From Hygrocybe punicea (taxonomy: Eukaryota > Basidiomycota > Agaricomycetes > Agaricales > Hygrophoraceae): a stretch of DNA of 64,000 nucleotides. The DNA lies in contig OY744467.1 of the NCBI GenBank assembly GCA_963556145.1, positions 5,456,001 through 5,520,000 of the forward strand, read 5' to 3'. Position numbers and translations under genes: made by a program. Under the pieces are notes generated by a model. That model was not told the DNA's origin and did not search any database. It was given only the letters and a program-made list of their open reading frames with translations. Positions 9,345 through 19,202 of this stretch are shown piece after piece. How positions within the stretch are numbered: position 1 is the first letter of the stretch; the number at the start of each line of letters is the position of its first letter.

Positions 9345-10398
9345 GCGGCACGGTGCCTGTAGAGGTCGTTGCCGTCACCACTGCCGCTGCTGTCACCGTC
9401 GCCACTGCTGCTGCCGTCGCCGTCACCGTTGCTGCTGTTGCTGCCATCGCTGCTGCTGGTGCTGTTGCTGTCATTCCCGCCGCCAACTGCTGCTGTTCCC
9501 GCTGCCACTGCTGCTGCTGCTGTTGTTGGGGCCGTTTCTGCTGCTGCTGCTGCTGTTGCTGCTATTGTTGCCACTGCTGCTGTCGTTGCCGCTGTTGCTG
9601 TCGTTGCCGCTGCCGCTGCCATTGCAACCGTTGGGCCCTGCTGCAACGGCAGCTGTTGCTGTTGCTGTTGCTGTTGCCGCCGTTGTTGCTTCCGCCGTCC
9701 TTGTTGTAGCTGCTCCTGCTCCTGCTGTGGCCATCTCATCCCATTGTGCCCTACAGTGGCCTGGCGTGTGTGTGTGGGCGCCATTGTGGCACGGAGCCGT
9801 GGGCGGGTGTGCACGACTGCGGTTAGGAAGTAAAAGACACGAAAAAAGAAAGAAAAAATACATACCTTGGCAGCGAGGGTGGGCGCACCACCCCCCGCTG
9901 TATCCTGTATTCGTCACAGTCCCTGGATCCTGCCTTTAGCCAGCGGGACGTTGGTGGGGCGTATGGATTTGCATGGGTTTGGTATGGGCGTTGACATTTG
10001 ACGGGGTGGGCGCGGTTCCCTGCACAAATCATGTTGTCAGCTCGTACAATAGCAATAAAATAAGTTATGAAATACATACCTCAGTATGACTGCGCACAAG
10101 GACGCACAGACGGAGCGCGGCGTCATTGTCGACGACGAGGTTGAGCGCTGGCGTGTAAACTTCCAAAAGCGGATGTTGAACCGCTATTCGGTTTCCGCCG
10201 AATGCTGTGGCTGATGCACTTGGGAGCAAAATTCTGGGCTGTAGGCCATTAGCTACTTCCCTAGAGTCTACAATACATAGTCTACTATGATCTATATATG
10301 TTTGACTGTCTTCAAAAAAATAATGAAGCCAAATGATTAATTTTTCAAACCTGTAGATCAAGTTATTCTTTCAAAACATGTGAATTCATGCAATTTCC
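9345..10398 (+). repeat. Foldback left arm, inner part
   Basis: This is the continuation of the left arm after the Ty3 element and the reverse complement of about 10978-12050. It includes a CTG-rich stretch and ends at the assembly gap. The boundary sequence next to the gap (gaattcatgcaatttcc) has its mirror at about 10978-10996. Confidence 0.85.
9355..9725. repeat. CTG/GCT-rich low-complexity tract, left arm
   Basis: Interrupted trinucleotide repeats of the CTG/CCG/TTG class fill most of this stretch. The mirror tract in the right arm (about 11640-12030) is CAG-rich. Open frames appear in every reading frame here as a result and should not be taken as genes. Confidence 0.8.
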
Positions 10399-10498
10399 NN
10401 NNNNNNNNNNNNNNNNNNNNNNNNNNNNNNNNNNNNNNNNNNNNNNNNNNNNNNNNNNNNNNNNNNNNNNNNNNNNNNNNNNNNNNNNNNNNNNNNNN
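10399..10498. other. Assembly gap (100 N)
   Basis: Exactly 100 Ns, the usual placeholder for a gap of unknown size. It lies where the left arm of the inverted repeat should meet the loop, so the palindrome itself probably broke the assembly. Confidence 0.95.
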
Positions 10499-10763
10499 GG
10501 GGCTGGAAAAAAATACACCACATTTTATGATGTATTAAAGTGTGTACAAAGAGTTGTTACAACTACAGGAAGAGTGTGCCCAGCAGGAGTGCAATAAGAC
10601 TGTCGAAAAGATGGATCCATTGGGTCTCATCTGAAGCATGACTCAACTGTCATTCTCAGCACTATTCTCACTCACTTGTTAGACACACTCCTCCTGTAGT
10701 TGTACCAACTGTTTGTATACACTTTAATACATCATGGGATACATCCTAATTTTTTCCAGCCCC
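10499..10763. mobile_element. MITE-like insertion in the foldback loop
   Basis: About 80 bases at each end are inverted copies of each other: ggggctggaaaaaa at the left and ttttttccagcccc at the right, with shared internal blocks such as tacaactacagga. They enclose about 100 bases of unique sequence. The left flank is in the N gap, so a target duplication cannot be checked. There is no coding capacity. Confidence 0.65.
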
Positions 10764-10977
10764 TCAAATTCATCCCAGGTGTCCTGAGTTGCCATTGAAT
10801 GTCCATATGACCCTAACTCATGCCAATAACACCATTCATTCGTGCATAGCACCGGCTCCTCTGTGATTGATGCCCCAAATATTTTTTCACAAGGTCCCTA
10901 TATCTAGTTAAAGGTCTCGTGAACTTTCTATAATTTATAAACAGCTGTAGGGCACAGTAGAAATTTATTTGCATCGG

Positions 10978-12456
10978 AAATTGCATGAATTCACATGTTT
11001 TGAAAGAATAACTTGATCTACAGGTTTGAAAAATTAATCATTTGGCTTCATTATTTTTTGAAGACAGTCAAACATATATAGATCATAGTAGACTATGTAT
11101 TGTAGACTCTAGGGAAGTAGCTAATGGCCTACAGCCCAGAATTTTGCTCCCAAGTGCATCAGCCACAGCATTCGGCGGAAACCGAATAGCGGTTCAACAT
11201 CCGCTTTTGGAAGTTTACACGCCAGCGCTCAACCTCGTCGTCGACAACGACGCTGCGCTCCGTCTGTGCGTCCTTGTGCGCAGTCGTACTGAGGTTATGT
11301 GTTTCATAACTTATTTTATTGCTATTGTACGAGCTGACAACATGATTTGTGCAGGGAACCGCGCCCACCCCGTCAAATGTCAACACCCATACCAAACCCA
11401 CGCAAATCCATACGCCCCGCCAATGCCCCGCTGGCTAAAGGCAGGATCCAGGGACTGTGACGAATACAGGATACAGCGGGGGGTGGTGCGCCCACCCTCG
11501 CTGCCAAGGTATGTATTTTTTCTTTCTTTTTTCGTGTTTTTTACTTACTAACCACGGTCGTGCACACCCGCCCAGCTCCATGCCACGACAGCGCCCACAC
11601 CCACACGCCAGGCCACTGCAGGGCACAACAGGACGAGGTGGCTGCAGCAGGAGCAGGAGCAGCAACAACAAGGACGGCGGCAGCAACAAGGACGGCGACA
11701 GCAACAAGGACAGCGGCAGCAACAAGGACGGTGGCAACAGCAGCAATAGGAATGGCAGCAGTTAGCGGCGGGAACAGCAGCAGCAGCGGCAATGGCGACA
11801 GCAGCAGCAGCAGCAGCAGCAAAAGCCGGAACGGCAGTGACAACAACAACAGCAGCAGAGGCAGCGAGCACGGCGGCAGCAGCAATGGCGACAGCAGCAG
11901 CAGCAGCGGCAATGGCACAGCAGCAGCGACAGCGACAGCAGCAGCAGCGGCGACGGCACAGCAGCAGCGGCATAGCGGCGGAAACGGCGATGGCAGCAGT
12001 AGCAGCGACACAATAGTGGCGGCATAGCGGCGGCAACGGCCTCTACGGGCACGGCGCCACATCATTGAGCATGCGCTGGGGGCGGTTGTCGTAAGGTAGT
12101 CCTAACACATTTCTACCCTGTATGCAAAAGTGCGCCCCGAAAACATGAAAATTTCATTGATATATAGTACAACTTTGAGCTCATCGTGGACGGCGATGCC
12201 GACGCGCATCGGGATTGTGAGCGCCGGCGATAGCCGCCATTGATGGCATTGTCAACGAACCTTCACGTGCAACGTCGGAAACATCCGATGTAACGTCTGC
12301 GACTTAGATAAGTATGTAAATAACTTGTACTCTAAAAGGTATATATTTGAGGAATTACTGGCAGTGTGCGAGATAACTAACTATCAAGCTAATTAGCTTG
12401 CCATATTGGGGGGTAATGGCAAGCTAATTAGCAAGGTTTCACGTGAGGTCGAGGTG
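10978..12456 (-). repeat. Foldback right arm
   Basis: This is an uninterrupted copy of the arm in reverse orientation. It preserves the sequence that was cut by the Ty3 element in the left arm, so it acts as an internal empty-site reference. The two arms look a few percent diverged, including a CAG-tract length difference and a roughly 12-base indel. Confidence 0.85.
11640..12030. repeat. CAG-rich low-complexity tract, right arm
   Basis: Interrupted CAG/CGG/CAA trinucleotide repeats, the inverted counterpart of 9355-9725. The two copies differ in length and in their interruptions, so they have changed independently since the arms formed. Confidence 0.8.
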
Positions 12457-12464
12457 GTTCTATA
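12457..12464 (+). repeat. Target site duplication, right copy (gttctata)
   Basis: This 8-base direct repeat is identical to 2337-2344 and directly abuts the right inverted end of the foldback element. Confidence 0.8.
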
Positions 12465-12602
12465 ACTACAATTCAGGCAGAAAGCTCAATCTGAAGTACA
12501 AAGACCTCAAACTGCAAAAGAATGCCTTCATTTGATTACAAGTTTTCGAGTTTACAGTACAAGAGATATTGATGATAACCTGACACCTCTTTGATCTGTG
12601 CC

Positions 12603-13761
12603 TCAGGTGTCCCAATCATTGGGAAATGTTACCTTCTGCGATTTGAAATTTTTTGTTCGCTCGTCATCATCCGGAACCACCCATACAATACACAAATGTT
12701 TCTTCGCTTCCTGAGGCAGTTCAGCTAGCAGCTGGATCACACCGTGACCCTTTAGTTCGTGATCGGGCTTCACCGCCATCTGAAAGAATACGGTGTCGGC
12801 TTTAGAAATCCAGACGGAATCCACAGATTCCTTCGTTTTCGAAATGGGTATCAGGTACCGCTTGAGATACTTGTTATGGACGGCACCGGACGCCTTGGTA
12901 GCTCGAACCGCAAGAGTATGCAAGTAACCATCGCGGCCTCGTTGTCAAATTTGATAATATCGATAGAAATATCAGGCGCTCGAGGTGTAAGATTGATCGG
13001 ATGAAATTGACCACCAGCACGAAATTTGCGGTGTACAGCCTGCTGGCCCTGCTCGAAGAGTTTTCGAATCAGGTTCGCTGAGGCAGATTCCGAGACTGTG
13101 ATGGTCTCATAAAGGGCGATTCTATCGAAGACCCGTTTCGCAATATAGTCGCTCAATAATTCAGTGTACGTCATCTTCCAACCGGTTTGGAAGAAATACC
13201 TGCCTCGACTTTCCCGCGGCCTCTTGGCGGAGTGTTCATTCTCTTCTGTTGCGTGAGAGACCAAACGCTTCCGGGAAACCGGAGAAGTCGAAGGGAATGA
13301 AGGAACGGATGGTAGAGCGATAATATGGGCTTACCGTGTTGCACGATAATGTGGAGATGATCTCGGGCGGGTTGGAAGGACCAATAGTACTTGATTATTT
13401 GCAAGCCCACCAACTTCTCGACCCCGTCGTGCTGATTGATCGTGAGTTGACTAAGGGAATCTTCGTCTTGAGTAACAAGATCGATGTCAACCTGTTGGGA
13501 TTGTAAGGTAAGCCACAATCTGTTCGCTATAATCTAGGATGCACTCACCTTCCAAAGGATAAGGTCAGAAGAATCGACATCACACAGAATACCCTTGTCA
13601 TTCTCCAGATGGATGAATTTCTTCAGGTCAAAAACGTCGTTGTCTCTCGGCACAGTGACTTTAAAGGTCGTCGAATCGCCATGAATGAGACAGCGGAGTA
13701 CACGGAATTTGTCGTCAGGCGATGTCGCTGCTTGCAGTTGGGGCCGTATGGTCCGTCGAAC
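12603..13761 (-). pseudogene. Crinkler (CRN)-like protein, probably frameshifted
   Basis: Exons on the minus strand are about 13761-13549, 13491-13335 and 13245-12603. The first two encode a ubiquitin-like CRN header: RCLIHGDSTTFKVTVP, then DVDSSDLILWKV, ending in the DHLHIIVQH segment that stands where oomycete Crinklers have HVLVVVP. The C-terminal part (KYLKRYLIPISKTKES, then DTVFFQMAV and LCIVWVVPDDDE) resembles the nuclease-like C-terminal domain of fungal CRN proteins. Between the two, near 12922, the frame must shift by one base, so the copy is broken or the assembly has an indel there. No ATG is clear: a TGA at 13764-13762 closes the frame upstream, and the true start may lie across an intron. 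CRN proteins are described as modular, often nuclear-targeted proteins of oomycetes and fungi. Confidence 0.6.
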
Positions 13762-13785
13762 TCAGACTTGTCAATTGGGTTGGAG

Positions 13786-14572
13786 TTATATGAGGGACTT
13801 GGTGGTTCTTGCCTTTCTCCTCCTGAGTCGTAAGTAATGGTAATCAATGAAGAGTAAACAGACCTCGTCGCCAGGCAATGCGGTTACTTGTTGTAGGGAC
13901 GTCAGACTAGGTTCAGTCAAACTCAGACTTGTAGTTTGGGCCAGAGCTGTAGGAGAGAGTTCGCGATTCTGTTTTCGAGCCAAAATGAGAACTTCCGAGA
14001 CAGGTGGAGTGCAGAATCTTGCCTCAGCTTTCTTCGCTAGCATCTTACCTTTGCGCGAGAGCAAGCTCGTCGACATTTCCCCTTGCGATTGGGGGATAGT
14101 GTTCGTCGTACTCAGAACTCGTAGTGTGGGCTGGGGCTGTAGAAGAGACTTCACAAATCTTTTTCACGCTGCCAAGGCCAGTACAGCTGTTTGCATTTGT
14201 TTGTACACTGCCAGGCCTCAGTAACATTATTTCCCATGCAGACGGTATTGAGAAATTTCTCTGCGTCGAGATCATTTTCGATTCATTTTGTTCCTCATTC
14301 GCCAGAGCATGCTCCTTGCCGAGCTCGGAATCAGCTGCCTCGCCCATCTGTCCTTCGATGGATTTGATAACATTATCGAAAACCCCATGGCCAGAATACG
14401 CCGCCTTAGGTTGGGGTGGGGCCTAGTCGTCGGGTTCGATTATCATCGGAATGTCGCGAAGTATGTTGTTGGGTATGGAGAAAGTGACACTCTCTCAGCG
14501 GGGGGGAGGGGGAGGGGCTTTGGAATTTTGGGTAGCAACATTAAATTACCCATCCAGGCTTACAATATCACA
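13786..14572 (-). other. Possible upstream exons of the CRN-like gene, unresolved
   Basis: Minus-strand frames here have weak coding character, such as NVIKSIEGQMGEAADSELGK and a Ser/Thr/Pro-rich segment. Three short blocks look like degenerate repeats of one another (TAPAHTTSSEYDE, TALAQTTSLSLTE and PSYNSNPIDKSE). I could not join them into one model. They may be the N-terminal part of the CRN-like gene or a small decayed gene. Confidence 0.25.
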
Positions 14573-15268
14573 CTATGCACTAGCCCCTCCATCTTCTTCC
14601 GAAGCTGGAAGCTCCTCGTTTTCCTCGTCCCTGGTAATTTCTAGTATCAAGAGCCACATGAGTCAAAAAAAAGCAAGAGGATAGGAATGAAAACACACCG
14701 TCGGCGTAAATTTCCGGATGCTCCCTAAAGCAATCTTGCATAGCTTTGAATTTCTCTACGCAATTAATGCCCTTGGGTTCGTCCTCCGAGTATACGAAAC
14801 ACGAAAATGCTTCCCTGAACTGGGGACCGCATGGCCCGTGGGCCATCCCGCCAAGACATGGGCAGTCCCAATTAATTTCGCCTGTAGCAGGATTAAAGGC
14901 GCCTCCATTTCCTCCCTCAGCATCTTCTTCCGGATCTGTTGCATCTTCAGGTTGGTCCTGCGATGGCGGTGGCGATGGCGTGTCCGAGTTGTCAGGTTGT
15001 GTGTTATCGGGTGGTTTTGCTGCCTCTGAATCAATGTTATTTATTTGACAAAACAGGATTCAGTAGGCCTTGAAAACTTACGAGCGATACTGCCATCTAA
15101 TGCTATCCTTCGGCTGTCCGAGGTCAAACCCCATGCGAGGTAAACCGCTGCTACTGCGGATGCTCCGAATGCAATCCGGAGATGACGGTGAACTTTTTGA
15201 GGTCGGAAATGTGGTGGAAATGTGTGTAAACATCGGCGCAGAGGTGTAAGCGCGAAACGACGTAACAT
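14573..15268 (-). CDS. MIA40: Mitochondrial intermembrane space import and assembly protein MIA40
   Basis: MIA40 is the oxidoreductase that traps and oxidises small cysteine-rich proteins in the mitochondrial intermembrane space, working with the sulfhydryl oxidase ERV1. Exons are 15268-15082, 15025-14699 and 14640-14573 (582 nt, 193 residues). An Arg-rich presequence ([13 protein letters not shown]) is followed by a membrane anchor at about residues 32-48, as in fungal MIA40. An acidic Pro-rich linker leads to the catalytic CPC at 117-119 and the twin CX9C motifs C128-C138 and C151-C161. All six expected cysteines are present. The gene is divergent from the O-fucosyltransferase-like gene, with 204 bases between the two start codons. 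Confidence 0.93.
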
Positions 15269-15472
15269 GGTGAGGTGAAGAACTGGTGTAAGCCAGTGGG
15301 GTCGCCGTAGGTGGCAGTCGCGGACGCGCCGCCGTCTAAAAATTTTGTTCTTACTGACAACGTGACCAACGTCCCGATTTGGCCGCAATACAGTCAGACG
15401 GAACCTTTCGCGTTGTCCACTCTCACGGCCGTGAGGAATAATGCTTTGACGACGTTCTCTCCGACTACCATC
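15269..15472. promoter_or_regulatory. Divergent promoter region of MIA40 and the O-fucosyltransferase-like gene
   Basis: The two ATGs are 204 bases apart on opposite strands, so this interval must hold the 5' UTRs and core promoters of both genes. No TATA box stands out. The interval is GC-rich near MIA40. Confidence 0.55.
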
Positions 15473-17014
15473 ATGTCGTTTTGGCGCCTGCCAACTTACC
15501 TCAACCGACGACGAAGGGTGTTCATCGTCACATTTGGCATCTGCGTATGCTTCTTTACGCTCGTTGCACTCAACAAATCCCGTATTTTCCATGCAGCAAG
15601 CTCGGTATTTCTCAATGATTCCGAACCCCCTTCCCGGGAAAATCCAAACCAAAAGCTCATATATCCTCCGCCAAAATATGGATTCCTTTACGAATGGGAG
15701 CGCAATCTCCCACAACACAATCTAGACTTGCCGTTCCCAGAAGGTGCAACAGGCCGCTATGTAAAATTCTCGAATCAGATCCAGGCACTGGGATGGAACA
15801 ATGTGTTCAATGAAGTGTACGTGCAGTCGGCTCTGAGGCCAATTTGCCTCCTGCTGACTCTCCTCCAGGCTTATGTGTGCCCACCTCGCTTACGAATCAC
15901 AGCGTGCATATGTCTTCCAGGATTACGTCTGGAATCCAAGATATTACCCATGGCAGCCCGCCGGTTGGCCCTGGCCGCACACACCACTCAATGGAATCAT
16001 CGCCGGTCCTACAGCGGGCGGCCCCTGGGACCAAAACGATACAGCACCTCGCTCCATCTCTGAGGCTTGGTTTGACGTCGTCTGTCCCAAGTCAGAGCGC
16101 CGCATCATCAACACTGCGGACGTCAAGCCAGCAGTGAGGGACTCCCCTGGCGATGTCGTCTTCGAACACTGGCGACGCCTCCTGCATGATGCACCTGAAC
16201 GTTGCATCGAGATCGTCCCTGCGTCACACGACATCGACGGATTCCCGCAAACATTCGATCTCTGGCTTATCAGCACCGTCCGTATGCTCCCAATGTGGGA
16301 ACGCTTCCGCGACTCCCCCACCTCCCGACTTCTTGCGCCTTCCCCTCTCGTACGATCCGCCGTTACCCGTAACGAGCACTTGTTCGCTTCACGCGGATCA
16401 CGAGGGGGTCCGTATAGCCCATTTGCACGCATGATGGCAGTGCACATCCGACGCGGTGATTTCAAAGATTCGTGCTCCTCGCTGGCGAATTGGGATGCGA
16501 CCTACTATGGCTGGAACCTTATCGAGGCCCTTCCAGACCATTTCCCACCACCGCCAGGAGGGTTGCCTGGGGAGAACACGCCGGAGAATATCGAGGCATA
16601 CATGAAGCACTGTTGGCCAACATTCGATGCGATGGTGGAGAAGATTCACGACGCCCGCCGTGCGTACATTGGTGCGTCCGCTGATCGTACGCTCGATGTG
16701 ATGTACGTCTTGACAAACGAGGGTGGCAAATGGCTCGATGAACTCAAGGACATACTGGGCAAAGATGGGTGGTACACTATTGTGACGAGCCATGATTTGG
16801 TCTTGGACCAGGAGCAAATCGGAGTGAACATGGCCGTGGACATGGAGATTGCAAGGCAGGCTGCCGTATTCATTGGCAATGGGGTGTGTATTCCACCTAT
16901 TCTCTTCTGGAATTTACGTTGTTGACAGGTGTGCAGTGGTCTTCTTTTTCCAGTAATATCGTCCATCAGCGGCTCAGGGATAAGAAGGAGCCAATAAGTA
17001 TAAGGTTCTGGTGA
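15473..17014 (+). CDS. O-fucosyltransferase-like type II membrane glycosyltransferase
   Basis: Exons are 15473-15816, 15869-16883 and 16937-17014 (1,437 nt, 478 residues). A short cytoplasmic Arg-rich tail (about residues 1-16) is followed by one transmembrane anchor at about 18-38. This is the layout of a Golgi type II enzyme. The lumenal domain carries the GDP-fucose O-fucosyltransferase signature HIRRGDF, with the basic residues of the nucleotide-sugar site. It ends with an FIGNG segment joined by splicing to WSSFSSNIV, a typical family C terminus. The last intron starts GTGTGTATT directly after FIGNG. The acceptor substrate is not known for this fungal branch. The frame is intact. Confidence 0.82.
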
Positions 17015-17207
17015 TCTTACACGCGATTTCCTTCATACTGTGGGAATCTAGCTCAGTACACAATTGTTATGCTGGCAGTGCGCCCTGTGTCATTACGGAG
17101 GCGGAGATTAACTTTATGTAACCGTTACATTTTTCCAGAAAGCCCTTGATGAACGCTGTCTATAAAATATATCGTCCGGTTCGTATTCGTGACACATTCC
17201 CTTGCAA

Positions 17208-18438
17208 ATGGCCAGCAAGCTACCCTACGACCCCCGTTGTAATTCATATACGGAACCAAATCCTGACATAGCTGGCATAGGCGTAAGTTCCTCCACTCCC
17301 TGCAGACGTTGCTGACGGATGGTCAGATCATCGTTAGCATTGTGGCTCAGTCATGTTTCGTTCTTCTCACCTCGCTGTATCGTTCGTATCTTGCCTTCCG
17401 TCGGGAACGTCCATCGTCGCAAGCCTGGCAAAGAAAAATTGGGACCACCGATAAAATCCTCCTCATGTGCAGTGATGTACAGGGTATTCTTGGGTTTTCC
17501 ATCCTCGTAGCATCCTTGGCCCAAGTCTGGCGAATTTCCCTATACCACGCCTTCATGGCATATCATCTTGCAATCCTCACCTTCCTCTCGCATTTCACGG
17601 CAATGCACCATGTGCTTCGTGTGAAATTCCGAATTTTGATTCTGAGGTTCCTCGTCGTTGTTCCCTCCTTGGTTTTGTTCGCAGCTTTCGGATTGATAAC
17701 ATGGAATCGCCACCTGCAATGGGCTGACAAACCTGGGTGGTGTTACCGCCCAATGTTCTTTTATACGACTCAGATGTCACTTCAGTCATTAAGAATAGTA
17801 CACTATGTTTTTACGATTTGGCTGCTTGTCGCCTATGCGTTGTTATTTGCGTTTAAACTCCCTCATTCACCGTTCCGACTGAGTGCATTTATCTATCGTA
17901 GATGGCCAAAGTTTCGTCTTATCAGGATACTTTTTGTTGCTCTTTTCCATCTCATTATTGTTTTTGTAGCTGCGTTTAACATGTTGGGTACTTTTACAGC
18001 TAGCAGCCCACTGCTCGTACAGAACAACGGCCAGGGTGATCGGGAAGAACAATTGTGGGGATTTGGCCAGGTCATGGCGGTCCTATCATTGCTAACTATC
18101 ATGGCCGAGGCATATGGGATTTGGGATGGTATGTTTCTTGATTTCTTATAAAAGAATTTCATATTACTGAGTTTTCATTTATGAAGATGAGCGAGAATTG
18201 TCTGTAGGGCTATTGCGGACGGTATCCCAGGAGGCAGGCCCTTCGCATCTGAGTGGGTGAATAGTTCAACACTTTCAACTTGTCACTTTATCTTGCTCTT
18301 TTTCAAGTTGGCCGCAATTCCAGTTCAGAATCCAGTGCTGGTGATACGGAGTTTTTATCATTGCCAATAATTGACTCCCCAGTAGGCGATGAACAAGGAC
18401 CTGGTGGGGAGAGCAGGAGTACCACCGAATTATCATGA
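17208..18438 (+). CDS. Seven-span membrane protein of unknown function
   Basis: Exons 17208-17282, 17327-18128, 18187-18252 and 18308-18438 give 1,074 nt and 357 residues. The first intron is taken as 44 bases (GTAAGT to GTCAG). A nearer AG would leave only 23 bases, too short for splicing. About seven hydrophobic spans lie between residues 25 and 290, then a hydrophilic Ser-rich tail of about 65 residues. The short N terminus reads MASKLPYDPRCNSY. A TATA-like tataaaatata sits at 17161. Topology resembles fungal seven-span proteins, but I do not recognise a receptor family. If the third intron is not removed, the protein ends at 18260 instead. Confidence 0.72.
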
Positions 18439-18847
18439 AGGGGTGCCAAAAGGCCTTGTCGTTTGATATATATTCTTACATAGGTGATTTATGAATATTC
18501 TTATAGGCCCTATCTTGTTGTCACATTGATACGTATAAACTGTCCCTCATCACTAGCTGGCCCCAGCTAGCCCGATCCAAATGCTTGTCTCAGACAGCGC
18601 CAGGAAAACGCGATGGGTGATCCATTCATCTGACACCGGCAAACTTGGTTTCGATCTGATATTTTGGTAACAATTGGAACGTACAGTACCTTGCCATGGC
18701 CCTGTTTCAATGGGTGCGAATCCGTCGCATTTAGGATGGGTCCTAAACATAATTTCTAAATATAAATGGTGATGCCGACAAGCCGAGCCAAGGCTTTGGT
18801 CCATCAAGGGTCCATGTGAAATTCAACCCCCCTCCCAAACCTCGTTT
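18439..18847. other. Intergenic region, no gene seen
   Basis: No convincing coding frame on either strand. It separates the membrane protein gene from the Harbinger unit. Confidence 0.5.
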
Positions 18848-18877
18848 CTAGGAGGGGGGTCGGTACCCCCCTCCTAG
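18848..18877. repeat. Perfect 13-bp inverted repeat beside the Harbinger left end
   Basis: ctaggaggggggt at 18848-18860 pairs exactly with 18865-18877, with four bases between. It stops one base before the candidate terminal repeat of the Harbinger element. A G-rich partner (cccccctccc) also occurs at 18829-18837. Confidence 0.8.
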
Positions 18878-19202
18878 GCATAAACAGTATCCTAGACTAG
18901 ATTTATAAGCTCCGCGATGTATTTTCACGCTCAGCTTGATTACTAATCCCTATCACGATCGCTGCTCACTGTCCACAACGCTGAGCGAATGCTCGCGTTC
19001 ACTTACTGGAGTCCCCGCCACCCAATACCGCCCAGGAACTGCCGACGAGCCACCCCCTCTGACACCTACAATAGCCGTTATGGGCGCTCCCCACTTCTGT
19101 TTCACCGCAAATACCCTCCAACTGTATAAAAGGGCGCGTCTTCTTGTTGTTTTCCCCCATTCCAATTCACGCTTTACTGCTATCTCACTCACTACTACTA
19201 CT

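Larger units (their letters stand above)
2345..12456. mobile_element. Foldback-like DNA element with long inverted arms, carrying a nested Ty3 element
   Basis: Both ends begin with the same inverted sequence (CACCTCGACCTCACGTGA...) and are flanked by the same 8 bases, gttctata, at 2337-2344 and 12457-12464. This is a target site duplication of the size made by hAT, P or KDZ-type transposases. The left arm (2345-2750 plus 9345-10398) is the reverse complement of the right arm (10978-12456), with small indels. Removing the Ty3 insertion leaves about 3.5 kb plus an unknown amount hidden by the N gap. I see no transposase, so the element is non-autonomous. Just inside each end is a perfect 17-bp inverted repeat (GCTAATTAGCTTGCCAT) around a C-rich loop, which could form a subterminal hairpin. 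Superfamily assignment is inference. Confidence 0.8.

Noticed and set aside
9251..9833. Several long overlapping frames of Ala, Cys, Leu or Ser in the left arm
   Set aside because: They come from the trinucleotide repeat, which leaves most frames open on both strands.
11042..11551. 169-codon frame in the right foldback arm, mirrored at 10065-10361
   Set aside because: It runs through an inverted repeat with no recognised domain, and its two arm copies do not share the same downstream frame. I see no basis for a gene.
17283..17305. A 23-base intron in the seven-span membrane protein gene
   Set aside because: Too short for spliceosomal removal; the next AG gives a 44-base intron and an equally good protein.
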